NCBI GenBank assembly: GCA_013396525.1
Contig: VWYX01000215.1
Location: 843,512 to 907,511, forward strand
From: Chaetorhynchus papuensis
Lineage: Eukaryota; Chordata; Aves; Passeriformes; Rhipiduridae
Direction: 5' to 3'
Length of the DNA stretch: 64,000 bases
Below, in pieces: positions 1 to 12,400 of the stretch (its first letter is position 1; every line of letters starts with the position of its first letter). A model generated the notes under the pieces. That model was not told the origin of the DNA. It saw nothing but the letters and a program-made list of their open reading frames with translations, and ran no database searches. Made by a program: the position numbers and the translations under genes.

Positions 1-3000
1 TGAGGCCACCAGCCTAGCTAGTGCACTGAGGGGGCAAGGGCAAGGTCTTGTTCAAAATAATGCCTCTGTTGTTGCTCTGAAAGACAGGTGATGAAGCCTT
101 TGACATTGGCAGAGACAGCAGGAAGTCCATGTTTTTGTGTTTTCTTTATAAATTGTGACTACACCTAATTTTGATGTGATGGGCTAATATAAATCGTGCT
201 CTGGTTACTTGCTGTGCTGCAGTTACCTCCAGGTGAGCATGGAGCATCACTGAGGAAGCACTTTCCAAAGCTATGATGCCCTAGGCAAAGGTGAGAGAGA
301 CCCTAGGGATTTTGGACTCTAAATTCTCTCCTCCTGCCTTCCATGTTCAAAGTCTGATCTTTTCAAATGTATTTTTTCACCAAAAACTATTGGTTAAGTT
401 TGTAGATTTACATGCTTCTCATCTTCAGCTCGTGGTGTCTGCTTCTAATTTAGTTTGTAATATTGGTGTAAAAATTGTAGAACTGGATCAGGAAAGTGGC
501 ATTTTTTTTAATATTTTTGACCTAAATACTGTTGTAAGGGGATTAAAAGCCTCTGCCATATTCAGTCTTATCTTTATCAGCAGTGCTTTTATCGGCTTCC
601 ACTTGTGAGTCATTTACATAAAACACCCTAAGTGGCCTAATTCTTTGAAGCCTCAGCATCGTATTTCTGCACCTTCACCTTCACCTTGAATTGGAAAATT
701 CAATAATGAAGCATCCCAGAGAACTACTTGCTTTTAAGAAACTTATCCTCAAATCACTGGGGGAAGCCTCCGTAAGTTAAATCACACAAATCAAAAAGCA
801 ATCATTAGGTTTGCCAAATTCTGATGGGCCACAGAAATAGTCCAGGTGATCTGAGAATAAATGACAGAAGAAGGCAGAAACACCAAAGAAAGGAATTTCG
901 TCACTTTAAAGTCATTGAGGAAGATCTGGAAGGGCAGTGAGCATGTGGGATTACACCACACTCACACAGAGGCTAGGGAGGATTGAAAAAGAACTGGTTA
1001 GGTGGGAAAACACAAAGGATTCAACAGGGTGGCTGATAACATCTCCAGACTGTGCTGCTGTCTTTCCACAGCCATCGTTATGGCCTCACTGCTAATCCAA
1101 TGCCAGCAGCTGCTCTGTGCTCTTCACAGGAGCCTGCTTCCTTCCAGGGGTCACATCCCAGGATTTGAGCTAGCTAGTGCTGGGGAGAGGACAGTTTAGC
1201 TTTTTTGGTCATTTATTACCAGAAGAGAGTCATGGTTGTTGAGAGAAGTGCCCCAACCTGGTCTGCCTCCCTGCCTTTCAATGGCTGTAGGGTTTAACCC
1301 AGCACCCTCCTGCTGGGCTTCTCCGCTATGTCTGGCCTAAATCCATTTCCCAGACCAATACCTTCCCTCCAAGTGACATCCTCAGACATGCAAAAATGTC
1401 CTTTTCCTACCTGAAGTCTGTTCCAGTCATTAGGCTTTCATTGTTAAAAACGTTCATCTTATTCCTGTCTTACATGTTTCTGGTTTGAATTTCCCTGCAT
1501 CACTGTAACGGATAGCTAATCCCACTCAATTAATTAGCAAGATTATTAACACAAGCAAAAGTGAAATCAAGTGTTACCGAATTATGTCTACAGCCCCTGT
1601 ATCGAGCTCTGCAACGGTAAAGGCATTTGTTCCTTCCCATCTGCCAGCTCTTTTAACACCTGAGGGTTGCATCAGCTTTTCTTGCAGTCAAGTTTCCTTT
1701 CAGATATGCCCCTAGTCTTGAGACATGGCATGTTCTTTAACTCCCAAGTGTGTCATTTTGGTTACCTGTGGATACGTTAGGGCCAATGTGAATCACCCAA
1801 GAAGCCCCAGATTACTCAGATTGTCTGAATCACTCTCCAGTCCTGTAACCCTTTTATCACATGCCCCTGCCAGCTCGCATTGCCAATGTACTTTCAGAGC
1901 AATGATGAAAATACCAAAGAGTTTTTGGCTTTCAACTTGTCATTTCCACAAACATTTTACAAGCAATATTCCTATCTCAGCAAGGCTTCCTCCATGATGT
2001 CTGTCTTTTGAGATCTGATGCCTAACCCATCCAAATCCCATTGCAATGCTCCGTTGGCCTTTCTTTGGGCTGGAGATGTGTGTTAACCAAATAAGCATGC
2101 AGCACCAATCAGAGCTCCAACTCTTCCCACACAGCCCCCTTTTTCAACCCTACAATCCCATCAGATGCCCAAGCTAAAGTTTCTCTTCTATAAAGCCACA
2201 CAGATTGGCCTTTGCTGCACTCTGCCCCTTAACAGTTCAAATTCATTTTGCCTGGGTTAAAGGGTTAGATCAGCCCTTTCACCTTCCTTCCCATTTTCAA
2301 AGGTCAGCATGTAGAAGCGGAACAGGGAGAACATCTCCCCACTTCAGGACTGAATAAAAGACTGAAATTTAGGATTTAAAGTAACTGCATCTGCTTGCTT
2401 TTGGCCCTGGCTATCTAACATGATCCCAAGCAACTCCAGAGGCCATTGCCTATGAATGGAACCACCCTGCTCTGAAAAATAAAGTGAGTGAATTACACGA
2501 ACTAGGTGGGCGCAGGACTAGCAACCGGGCCCCATCTCTGGTTAATGTGTTACCCGTAAGTCTAAGTTTTGGGCGGTGAATCATCTTAACCAGCCTGGCC
2601 AAGCAGCTACCACAAAATCATCAGAGTGCCATGGACACCTCTACCCACAGTTAAGTTTTACCCAGGGTGCTATCTCCTTCTGGTTCCCACCCAGTTCTGG
2701 TCATTTCCTTTGATCTGTTTCTTTTTATGTTAGAAGTGCCACCATAGCTACAACATTTCATTTGGAGGTGCCTGAGGTCATCCCAGTGTACTTTCTGAGA
2801 ATCCCCAGCTGGTAAGAAGCAGGTGGGTGTAGTTGCAAATGCAAAAAAAAGCAAGGGCATTTATATTTGGATAGGGTGATGGCAGCTCAGATCTAAGGGT
2901 GAAAAAGGGACATACATACACCTATAGGGTTTCACAGGGGTTCCCACAAAGCCTACAGCTTCCCAGGGCCAGCTGATTCATCAGGCCATTCAGTATGCAC

Positions 3001-4965
3001 TGAAAACATGTTTTGCCAGCATGAGAGAAGCGTGTAAGCGTTACTCAGAAATGCTGACTAAGGCGTGAAAATCCTTCTGAGGCTGAAATACTTTTATTAG
3101 CATATTGTGCAAATCTGAAGTGTGACCCTCTGGCAGAGGTCTGTATTTGGTCAGTTTTTTCACTTCTTTTAATTTGGTGGTAGGAGAGGCATCATGGGGA
3201 GGCAAACTGCTTGAGGATCTCCCTCTTTTTGGCAGTAAAGCCTGTAACATGGCACTTGGCTGAAGTGCCAGGGATGACACCTGGACAGGTCAGATGCATA
3301 AACAGGATTTCCTCTTGTGTCACCCAGCCTGATGCCAGTGTTGTTTGAAGATTGAAAAGCAACTTCTGTTCCTTAGAGGAGTTTGCAGACCTCTCACAAT
3401 TTCACTTCCCTGTGTACTACATGGGGTGCACATGGTAATAGCTGGGTTGAGAAACAGGGGTCTTGGTCTTGCAGACTATAGTCTTTGAGATAGCTATAAA
3501 CATGATTAAGAGCAGAAGTGTTTGTGAAGAGTAGGGTGCAAAATCGATGGGGAAATCCGGAGAGAGAGAAAAGTGGTCAAGCAGTTCCATGAGAAGCAGA
3601 AGTGAATCTACTATTTCCTGTAGTCAGCAAGGGAAAATATCTGGCAGAGAAACCTCAAAGCCTTACAGTCCTCCTCCTGTGTCCTCTACACTCTTCAATT
3701 CACTCTGTCCCTTAGGTGAACATTTATTGTAAGCATAAAAGAGAAAATTGGGTCGAAGCTGACAGTGAGAAGCCTGTAGCATGTGCTGCAGTGGACTTCC
3801 AGAGGCTGACAGAGAGGCTGGCAGGAAAGGGTGGAGGATGGCCAGATCTAAGTTTCTCTCTTTAAGGCACAATATTTCAACACATTATCCCTATCTAGCA
3901 TGGGCTGGGGTTTGGGAGCCTTTTGGTGTTTGCAGCCCACCTACTGAGTATCATCAGTTTAAACTGAGCAAAGTGGTATCAGAGGAGCTAAATATTGAGA
4001 CAGTACTGACTGGCAGCATTGCCCACGCAGGATGAGTGGTGGTGGAAGATTATGAGTGTGTGACTGCTGATATATGAAATCCAGGAGCTAGAGGGTGAAC
4101 AAGCCACAGACTGCTAGCAGATTCAAAGGCCAGTATCATTTTGTTAAGTGCAGTCCTTGCTTGCCCCTGGACATGCTATACAGAATCTTACCCTTCTTAC
4201 TGCTGTAGGTACCACAGACTCCTCAGGCACCCATCCAAGGGTAAAGGAAATAATTTGCTGCTGTAGAAATAAATGATCCTCATCAGTGAGCTGGAGAAGA
4301 TTTCAGAGGTATTTCAGGAAATATCCCAGCACAAGCAATGTTTCTCTTTACTTCACTAAGTAAAGGAGTGAAGTAAAGAGGCCAGGAGTTTCTCCTGCAC
4401 ATCTGTGTAGATGTTCTCCAGTGAAGGAGGTGGCCATTCCCATGCCCAGCTCTCTCTCCAGGCAATGCCAGTGCAGAAATTTGTGCAGAGGTCTGCCAGA
4501 CCTGAGAGCCAAGCCCTGGTGGGAGCTGCATTTCATTACATGTGTGATACCCTCTCTGTCCAACGGAGCACAGTGACTTCTACAGACACACATGGAAAAT
4601 CTCCAGATGGACCAGCTGCCTTTCTAGATATGAATTAAGGGAGCAAGCATGTTAAAAACCAGCGTAGCAAGAGGTTCTTAGAGAGGAAAGTGAAGCAATG
4701 TGCATTCCCTCTCTGCAGAGCAGGGATTTCACGCAGCACAGACAGTCAAGGCAAGCACCACCAAACAGCCCTCTCTGGATGACAGCACAATTAGCAAAGG
4801 TATTAAGGGGATAAGAGCAGGCTTCAATCCGTTTTTTCCCCTCTGTCTGATGAGACTCCTGGCTGTCACACCAGGAATGACATGTATGAAACAGGAGCTT
4901 ACATGGCTGAGAAGGAGCTGGGACACTTTGTAGAAACAGCATGACCTCTGTCTGGCATTGCCACA
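1..4965. other. Intergenic, no supported gene
   Basis: I see only short open frames with no recognisable protein similarity and no convincing exon structure. The region is AT-leaning, non-repetitive at the scale I can read, and lies upstream of the CX3CR1 coding exon, so non-coding upstream exons or enhancers of that gene could lie here. A weak, old CR1-like stretch may exist around 1.40-1.52 kb but is too diverged to call. Confidence 0.5.
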
Positions 4966-4969
4966 GAGT

Positions 4970-5330
4970 CACAAGGATAGGACAGGACTTCTGGAGGTCT
5001 CTTGTCCAAACCCATACACAGAGCAGGGCCAGCTGAGTTTCAAGTACCTCTAGGGATTAAAACCCACAGCCTCCCTGGAGCCCTGTCCTGGTGTTTGAGC
5101 ACCGTCATGGCAAAAATTTGTTTTCAATACATTAAGCAGTGATTTCCCACTGCTAATTACTACTGAATTACTACTAATAATAATTGCTAATTATTCCCCT
5201 GAGGAAAGTTGTCTTCTTCACCTTTACACCTTCTCCCTAAATCCCTCTTGAGACATCTCTTGTTGAGGCTGACCAAACCCAGTGTCTTCTCACAGACCAG
5301 GTGTTCCTGCCCCAGTCAGACACTTTTGTA
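4970..5330 (-). mobile_element. CR1 LINE fragment (minus strand)
   Basis: Read on the plus strand, this stretch runs like the reverse complement of an avian CR1 element. It goes from 'ctggaggtctcttgtccaaa' through 'cacagcctccctggagccct' and 'gtttgagcaccgtcatggca' to an 'aggctgaccaaacccagtg' segment near 5.26 kb. These are familiar landmarks of antisense CR1 sequence in bird genomes. An AT-rich patch with repeated 'ctaat' units (about 5.15-5.20 kb) interrupts the match. The copy is 5'-truncated and old; the boundaries are approximate. Confidence 0.75.
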
Positions 5331-7774
5331 GCCCTCAGCTGCCTCTGCATCTGTGAAGAACCAGCTGTGGAGCACATGAGCCCGCAGAGAAAGGCTGAGG
5401 CTCTGGCACTGCACAAATGGATGCAGTAACAGCTCAGAGGCAAAGGAGCTGGGGAGCTGACAGAGTGACACATATTCGGTACAGGAGGCTTGGTGTGCCC
5501 TGGCGCTTCTGCTGCATACATTTAGTCTCAAAAAGGAAGAAAGAAATCAGGATGGGAAGGCAGAAAATGATGGGTTATTGAGATTATGTATGATGTCTCC
5601 TGCTCATATCTGTGTCACTCAACAGGGCAGATAAAGAGATGGCAACTCTTTATTTATCTCACCAGTAGAAAATAAGTATCTTGTTTGCAATTGCTGTCAG
5701 CTTCTGCCCCAGCACCTAAGCTTTTCCTATTTGTATCCCTTTAACTCTGCTGGTGTCCGATCCCTCATCTCCAGAGGCTGGGGAATTGAGCTGGGCTGAC
5801 AGGCAGGGGCTGGGTAGGCTCTGAAGGCGGACTCAGGTCCCAGATAGTGCAACAGCCGCTCTGCCCATGGGTGTGGCTGCCTGCTGCAGACAGCTTTCCC
5901 CACACGGTGCCCGTGCCCCAGAGCTACTTGTGCTGAGACAGCCCTTTCTAGCTCACTTTTCCTGTGCAAACCAGACGGATGTTTTCTAGAGTCTGGGGAC
6001 ACTTCTCATTAGGTTTTGAACTTTCAGAATAAAAAGATATTTTAAAATTAAGAGCCTGCATTTCCAACTAGCAGGGGAAAAAAATACCCTCTTTAAGATA
6101 TTGCTACAAAATAAGAGGCCAGAACTTCACAGCCAGCACCACAAACAATACTCTGGAAATGAGGCATCAGGAGAAAATGTTGCTATGGTCACAGCAGCAA
6201 CTCATGGGCAAGATTGTTGTAGTTACCACCACATCACAGAAAACTGTCTCACACCTGAGCACGTCTTTATTTCATGTTTAATCTTGCATGGCTTATTTTA
6301 AACAGAGGGTATAAAAACTATTGATGTTGGTGAAATGTGGACCTGCAGGCTGGGATTCCAATCACTTAGCTTTAAGTGTCAGGAGTCAGGGTAGCTATAC
6401 ACCATCAGCACCTACCACTGAGCAGTGTGTCCATGCTCACCTCATATTTGGGAAAAGAAGTTTCATCAGTGTGGTCAGCAGTCTGGAAAGCAGTCTGTCT
6501 TGTCTTAAAGCAGATTTGGCCTGACCTGCATTGGATGAGATGCACTGCTGTCCTGACTACACCACCCACTAACAGGAGATGAAAACATCTCTATTAGAGA
6601 CAGCCTATGGTCACTGAGCTGAGTTCTTTCTGTGCAGGCAGCAGGGGATTCCTGTAGGAAGACGGTGACACTGTGACGGTGATTACTGCCGAGGGGTAGT
6701 TATCAGTCACAGTTTTGTTAGCACTGACCTTTTCTTTCAGACTCAGCTTTAACAGGCTGGTTTGGCCATGTTATCATCTCCCTGGGCTTCTGCACAGCGT
6801 ATCACACTCAATTTCTTTCAACTCATCCAGCGAGAGCAAGTAATGGATATTACAAGCTCTTTACCGAACCAGGGAGCAGACCAAATACAGCAATATCTGC
6901 ACTCCTATAGGATTTTTGATTTCTTGCAAACAGAAATCTTTGTGGAGACTTGACCACCACAGCCCAAAGGAGAGCAGACGAATTGACAGGTGCTCTGAGT
7001 TTTTTGGTGTGCAGCCCAGTGAGCCTAGAGGTCACACACCTGCACCCCATACTCCCTTTGGATTCAGCCGAGATGAATTCCTGGCTCCAGCCTCACAGCC
7101 AAAGCAGGAGCAGGCACGAGATGCTTTGTTGCTTGAGGAAAAGGGTCGATATAGTTTCTCTTCTTTTGATCATAGGAAGATTTTTAGACAAGCCTCGTCA
7201 AAGATAGGTTCACTGCCTGCAGCGTCCCAGTGCAGACTTGCTCCTCCCATGCCAGCAAGCATCAGCTCAGGCCTGGCCAAACTGGGCCTCTTGCCACCCT
7301 TCCAGCCCAGGGGTGGCGTGTGGGGGAGATGGGGCCGTTGGGGTGTTGACAGGCACCGAATCTGCTCAACAGCTACTTGTGAGGTATCGTTTCCTGCCAA
7401 GCACTGCCCCACAGACTGGCAGAGTGCCTGCATTGCTTGTGGTGTGTGCACCACCTGCACAGCTCAGCCAGATCTCAGCTTGCTGCTGCTCCTGCTGCAC
7501 TTCAGTAAGCAGGGGCTTATGTGACAGCCCTTGAAACTGTCACTAATTTTTTTTCTTATCCTAAAGAGTTAATTTTCAGTGAAGTACACGTAACAGCAGA
7601 GTCTGGGCTTTTGCCATAATGTAACTACCATCACCTCCACAGTAATACAACCCTCACTAAAATAAATAGTGACAAAATCCCAAAGCGTGCTTGGTGCAGT
7701 CCCTCAGTATTTTATCACAGCACAAACAAGATCACTCTAATTTTACATTTTTACTCTTTCCATTTTGCCTCCAG
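5331..7774. other. Upstream region of CX3CR1
   Basis: No gene is supported. A 202-codon open frame (6916-7524, plus) is the longest in the stretch, but it has no recognisable domain and no splice or promoter context, and I treat it as chance. The last 25 bases before 7775 form a pyrimidine-rich tract ending in CAG, a good splice acceptor. Part of this region is therefore probably the last 5' intron of CX3CR1. The upstream non-coding exon is not identified. Confidence 0.5.
7773..7774 (+). other. CX3CR1: Splice acceptor before CX3CR1 coding exon
   Basis: The AG at the end of 'ctctttccattttgcctccag' (7754-7774) follows a pyrimidine tract and lies 14 bases before the ATG. This agrees with the known arrangement of one or more non-coding 5' exons spliced to a single coding exon. 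The acceptor is inferred, not shown by RNA. Confidence 0.65.
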
Positions 7775-7788
7775 CCAGCAAATTCAGC

Positions 7789-8850
7789 ATGACGGAAGCA
7801 TATGCAGATACAACAGGTGAATACGCTTACGATGAACATGCTTTCTCCTGCAATAAAATCGACATCCAAGAGTTTGGGAAAATATTTCTGCCGATATTTT
7901 ACCTTGTGGTGTTTGCCCTTGGCCTCACAGGAAATTTAATGGTGGTTTTTGCCATAGCAAAAGGCAATCAGAAAAGCATCACTGACATCTATCTCCTGAA
8001 CTTGGCTGTCTCTGACCTTCTGTTTGTGATCTCCCTCCCATTCTGGGCGTCCAACACGGTCCGTGGATGGACCCTTGGGACTACCACATGTAAAGCTGTT
8101 TCCTCGCTGTACTACATCGGTTTCTTTGGGGGCATGTTCTTTATCACTGTTATCAGCATCGACAGGTACTTGGCCATTGTCCGAGCAACTTATTCCCTGA
8201 AATCCAGAACAATAAGACACGGCTTTCTGGTAGCCTGCGGAGTGTGGGCAATAGTGTTTTTAGTGTCACTGCCACATTTTGTGTTCTCCCAGCTCGTAGA
8301 AAATGACTGCATTGCTGTCTTCCCACAGAAGCTGGAGAACATCTGGCCAGTGTTCTGCAATATGGAGCTGAACATAATTGGCTTTTTCATCCCAGTCTGT
8401 ATCATATTCTATTGCTACTGTGGGATCATCAAAACCCTCCTGTCCTGCAAAAATCAGAAAAAAGCACGAGCCATAAAACTGATCTTGGTTGTGGTGGTGG
8501 TGTTTTTTCTGTTTTGGTCCCCCTACAATGTACTGATTTTTCTAGATACTTTAAATCACTATGATTTATTCACAAATTGCAACCAAATTAAGTCATTGGA
8601 CTATGCAATGCACCTGACCGAAACCATTGCATTCAGTCACTGTTGTCTCAATCCTCTTATCTATGCCTTTGCTGGGGAAAAATTCAGGAAATACCTTTAT
8701 CAAGTCTGCTTGAAGTACTGTCCATTCCTGTGTTTCTGTGGGCCCTGCAGTCGCTACCAGGTCACCCATTCAGTTAGTTATGCAGAAAGTGTGGTGAACA
8801 GCAACATAACCCTGAACACCAGCGACCAGGACGGCTCTGTCTTTGTCTAA
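7789..8850 (+). CDS. CX3CR1: CX3C chemokine receptor 1 (fractalkine receptor)
   Basis: Class A GPCR of 353 residues (human about 355), the plasma-membrane receptor for CX3CL1 on monocytes, microglia and lymphocytes. Seven hydrophobic segments lie at roughly residues 32-57, 66-86, 102-123, 144-164, 190-214, 227-251 and 272-294. Key marks are DRYLAIV (D125-R126-Y127), NPLIY (288-292), disulfide pairs C101-C174 and C21-C264, and conserved E278 in TM7. 'GFFGGMFFITVISIDRYLAIV' is closer to CX3CR1 than to CCR4 or CCR8, as are 'SCKNQKKARAIKLIL' and 'AFSHCCLNPLIYAFAGEKF'. Y5, Y12 and Y14 sit among acidic residues and may be sulfated. I start at the ATG at 7789 (A at -3). The open frame extends eight codons further upstream without an ATG, across a splice acceptor whose exon begins at 7775. 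The whole protein is one exon, as in other vertebrates. The C-tail is unusually cysteine-rich (residues 307-320). Confidence 0.95.
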   Translation: MTEAYADTTGEYAYDEHAFSCNKIDIQEFGKIFLPIFYLVVFALGLTGNLMVVFAIAKGNQKSITDIYLLNLAVSDLLFVISLPFWASNTVRGWTLGTTTCKAVSSLYYIGFFGGMFFITVISIDRYLAIVRATYSLKSRTIRHGFLVACGVWAIVFLVSLPHFVFSQLVENDCIAVFPQKLENIWPVFCNMELNIIGFFIPVCIIFYCYCGIIKTLLSCKNQKKARAIKLILVVVVVFFLFWSPYNVLIFLDTLNHYDLFTNCNQIKSLDYAMHLTETIAFSHCCLNPLIYAFAGEKFRKYLYQVCLKYCPFLCFCGPCSRYQVTHSVSYAESVVNSNITLNTSDQDGSVFV

Positions 8851-9430
8851 AAAGGCTCTGGGAAGGAGAAATGTATCAATAAGTGTGTTCTGCAGGGGTA
8901 GCAACTGCTGAGGGGTTGCCATTACCCATATGAAGAGCCTTAACGGCTGCACTGAGTTACTGACATGCCTCCTGTTAAGCATTAAATATTCTAAAACAGT
9001 AAAGATTTTAAAAACATAAGCAGTACAATATGTCGGTGTTGAACATGGAATGGAATCAAGAATAAGGAAGAGGGAAAGTAGAAACAAAAGGAGTGCTCTG
9101 TGCCTAGAAAAGGAGGTGGAGAAGAATTTAAGGATAGGGAAGCTTTTGAACAGTTCCACCACTGCAACTTGTGCATGTGTCAGTATGTGCATGTGACTCT
9201 GATGTACATAGAACTAAACTCATTTTTCAAGGGAGGAGAAATCTCTTTAATGAATGGTGACTGACTTTTAGGAAAGGGGAATATTTTTGATGGTAAAGGG
9301 GTGTATTTTTGATGCTATATATCCATAAGGAAGTGATTTTGTGGTTATTGATTGCAACAGATGTTTTAACTGTGCTTTCATATATAATTAAGTCCCACTG
9401 TTTAACAATAAAAGCGAATTATTTCTGAAC
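8851..9430 (+). other. CX3CR1: CX3CR1 3' UTR
   Basis: Non-coding stretch from the stop codon to the predicted cleavage site. An early ATTAAA lies at 8981, but the stronger candidate is AATAAA at 9407, followed within 20 bases by a GT-rich run, so the UTR is probably near 580 nt. Minus-strand open frames here have no support. Confidence 0.6.
9407..9412 (+). promoter_or_regulatory. CX3CR1: Poly(A) signal AATAAA of CX3CR1
   Basis: Canonical hexamer with the downstream GT-rich element 'gtgtgtagtgt' starting about 20 bases later, the expected layout for cleavage near 9425-9430. Confidence 0.65.
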
Positions 9431-12400
9431 ATGTGTGTAGTGTCACCAGTGCACCCTGTGTTTATAGCATGCAATGAATCAGAACAAGGATCTCTATCCT
9501 CAAGGATTAGAAATATGCCAGTGGGTGTATCTCCTGATTTCCACGGGCTTGGCTTCCGCCACATGCCAGAGCTCAGTGGAGCCCTTCACTCAGCACATCC
9601 CCAAGGGCTCTGACCAGTGGACATCAGCACCCTCTGGAACAAGGGGAACTGGAAGTGTGGGTATCCCTGTGCTTGGTCCAAGTATAGCACGATGAGCCTG
9701 AGCATGGTAAGTCCAGGCATCACACCCATGCCCTGCTTGCTGCCTGTTGTAAACACCAACCGTGTCTACACTGTTGCAGACAACACCTTTGGGGAAAAAT
9801 ACCACTTGCACATGCTGCTTACCACAGCCTTCCTCAAGCTTTGGGGCCTCTCCCACCACAGCTGATTTTCCCAGGGAAAACCTCAGCTGTACCCAGAATT
9901 AAAGCATCCCAGAGGACACATTTCCCACGTGCACTCCACAGCCTCCAAATATCCTTTTTACTCGTGCAGTAACAATGCACTGGGGGTGCAAAATGTCCAT
10001 CAGACAACTGAGTCCTTTACCTGAGCGTCCCTGTCATCAGCTGCTGTGAAAACAAAGGAGAATTTGTTTGCACTGTGGACTAGAGTTAGGTGAATGGAAA
10101 AAGGACTGTTGACAATAATGAAGCTGAGATCAACTTACAAGGAAAAATCAAGGACCAATCTTACAAAATAACTCCATGACAGTGGAACCCTATTTCTATA
10201 CACTGATGGAACTGGTAATATCTCAAATCAAAGAAACTTTCTCACTTCTGAACTAACACAAAAAAGTTGTTTCAGAGTGTCAGGGGGAGGAGTAGGGCCT
10301 TTCCTTGTGGACCTTAGTACCACCTTGTTTCTAAGAAGGTGTGGAGCAGAGTGCGTCCATTGAGCAATTTTCCAATGGCAATAATTACACAAACATTCCA
10401 ATTTTTGCTACTAAACATTCATCACCCTCTACACTAAAAAAAACCCAACCAAATCCCCATTTCTTAAAACTCTTTGTATTTGGCGGAAATATATTCTCTA
10501 TGCTCAGTTTTGTAATTTTCAGCTATAAGTGGACTTCCAGACTCCAGACTTGCTATCTAAGATTAAGTGTAGCATGAGTGTCACTTGAAATTAAATTACT
10601 TTTCAAAATTCAGTCTGCCTAATCAAGTGGCAACTTTGTTTGTCCCTACCCCCAAGAAAGTGATATTTTAAGAAATGGTATTTTTACAATGTTGTTTTTT
10701 TAAAGAAATGCCAAGATGTGCAGAAAGAAAGAGGAAGGCTCTGAGACTAAACAAGAAGTTATCTGCATGAAGTCAGCCTGAAGACGGTGGATTGCCAAAC
10801 TGAGCAATGCAATCGTGCTTGGTTTATTTAACTTCCCTTTGATTTTCCAGACAATGGTGAGTTGCTGAGTGGGAAAAGTAAAAACCTCCTTTAAATACAA
10901 TCCATGTGCTGTCTTCAGAATTAAAGGTGGAAGCTCAGAGCTTTATGCCAGCTCCCTAGGAAAGGGGAGCCTTTTGCTGCTTCTCCCCAGTGGTTCCCCA
11001 GCAATCCTACCCATCACAGCACACTGCATCCTTCTCCTTCCAGGTACATCTCCCTCTGGCAGGGCAGACTTGCCGCTGTGAGTCAGACTGCCTCGACAGC
11101 CCTGGGTCTTGTGCAAGCTGCAAAAATCCTTCACTTCCAAGTCAAAGGCCCCTCCTGGCAACCTGCACTCCGGTCTTCTCTGCCGCACTGTGCAATGGAA
11201 TGCTTCCAAGGACTGCCAGCATTACATTGTCAGATTTTTGCCATGTATTTGCAAGTTATTATATAAAGTTTGCCATTTATTTTCATGGTTTTATTGCTCA
11301 GTATTTGAGCATTTTTATGAGATTAAAAGCTTCAGGTTTCTAGGCATTGGGCTCTGCAACAAACCGCTAGTTTATGCAGGTTCCTCCTCATGGGAGCAGT
11401 AGTAAATCTTTGAAAACCCAAATGAAAACCAAAATCACCATTTTCAATTTTTTTTTTTGGTATTAGCAGGAAGAGAATTCTTGTAAATTAAAAAACTTCT
11501 ATTCCTTAAAAAACTTCAGCCTCCATGGGACATACCAGTGCTCTGAGATCAGCAAGTAGCAAACTTTGCCAGGTCTGGGTTCAGCTGCAAGCTGAGACAG
11601 GCATTGCTGCCCTTTGCTGCACTTCACCATTCAAGCCTGACTGAAAGCCCACTGATGGCTCTTTAAGAGCTGGACTTCCAGTTAATTGTATTTGGTTGTG
11701 CAAAAAGGAGGTGAGGAAACCTCTGGGCTTGGGGCGTGGATGTTGGGCTTTGGGGTTTTGAGGGGTGATGAGCTATCTTTGCATTTTGCATCTTAGTTTT
11801 TCATCATAATCAACTTATTTTCCTGTTTGACAATCACACTGACATTTACCATAAATCTTTTTCCAGCTGGGTTACAGTTTGAGGAACTAAGAAAACCTGA
11901 ATCCAAATTTCCTCAGCAGGTTCACGACTGTATTTCATGTTCTACTTAAAAATAGAATGAACAAGATACATATCCAGCCAAACTGCTTGCAGTGAGATAC
12001 ATGGACATCAGTATTTTTAGGTGCCACTGTGAATCCTTCTCAGTCAAATATTACATCACAGTTCCAAAATAATAGGATTTACATTTCTTCTTGGTTTTTT
12101 TGTTTGTTTTTTCTTAACCACTCTGGATTCTTGGGTTTTTTAACAAAAAAATTGTACAAAAAGCTTAGAAATGCAGCCAGTCAAAGCATCACATTGGCCT
12201 AGGAAATTGCTCAGCAGTGAAAACTGTCATTTTCAACACTGGCATCAGAAGGAGCCAGTCACTACCCACATATTTCCTTTGGATTCAGCATTTGCTGGGA
12301 GTGGATTTGAAGTCCTGGCCCAGAGCAGTCTGAAGTTTTAAAGATGTTCTTCACAGAGAAACTCTTAATGAATTAATGGGTTATGGGTTAAGTTCTGTCA

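Noticed and set aside
291..608. 105-codon plus-strand frame, and the thought of a minus-strand retrocopy here
   Set aside because: No consistent similarity in either direction; the minus strand shows stops in all frames.
1380..1520. Possible very old CR1/L3-like segment
   Set aside because: Only a vague likeness to antisense CR1; too diverged to support by eye.
7765..7788. Eight-codon upstream extension of the CX3CR1 frame
   Set aside because: It begins at TTG, not ATG, and crosses a strong splice acceptor. The ATG at 7789 gives the expected family length.
7936..8405. Minus-strand frames under CX3CR1
   Set aside because: Shadow frames of a conserved receptor coding exon.
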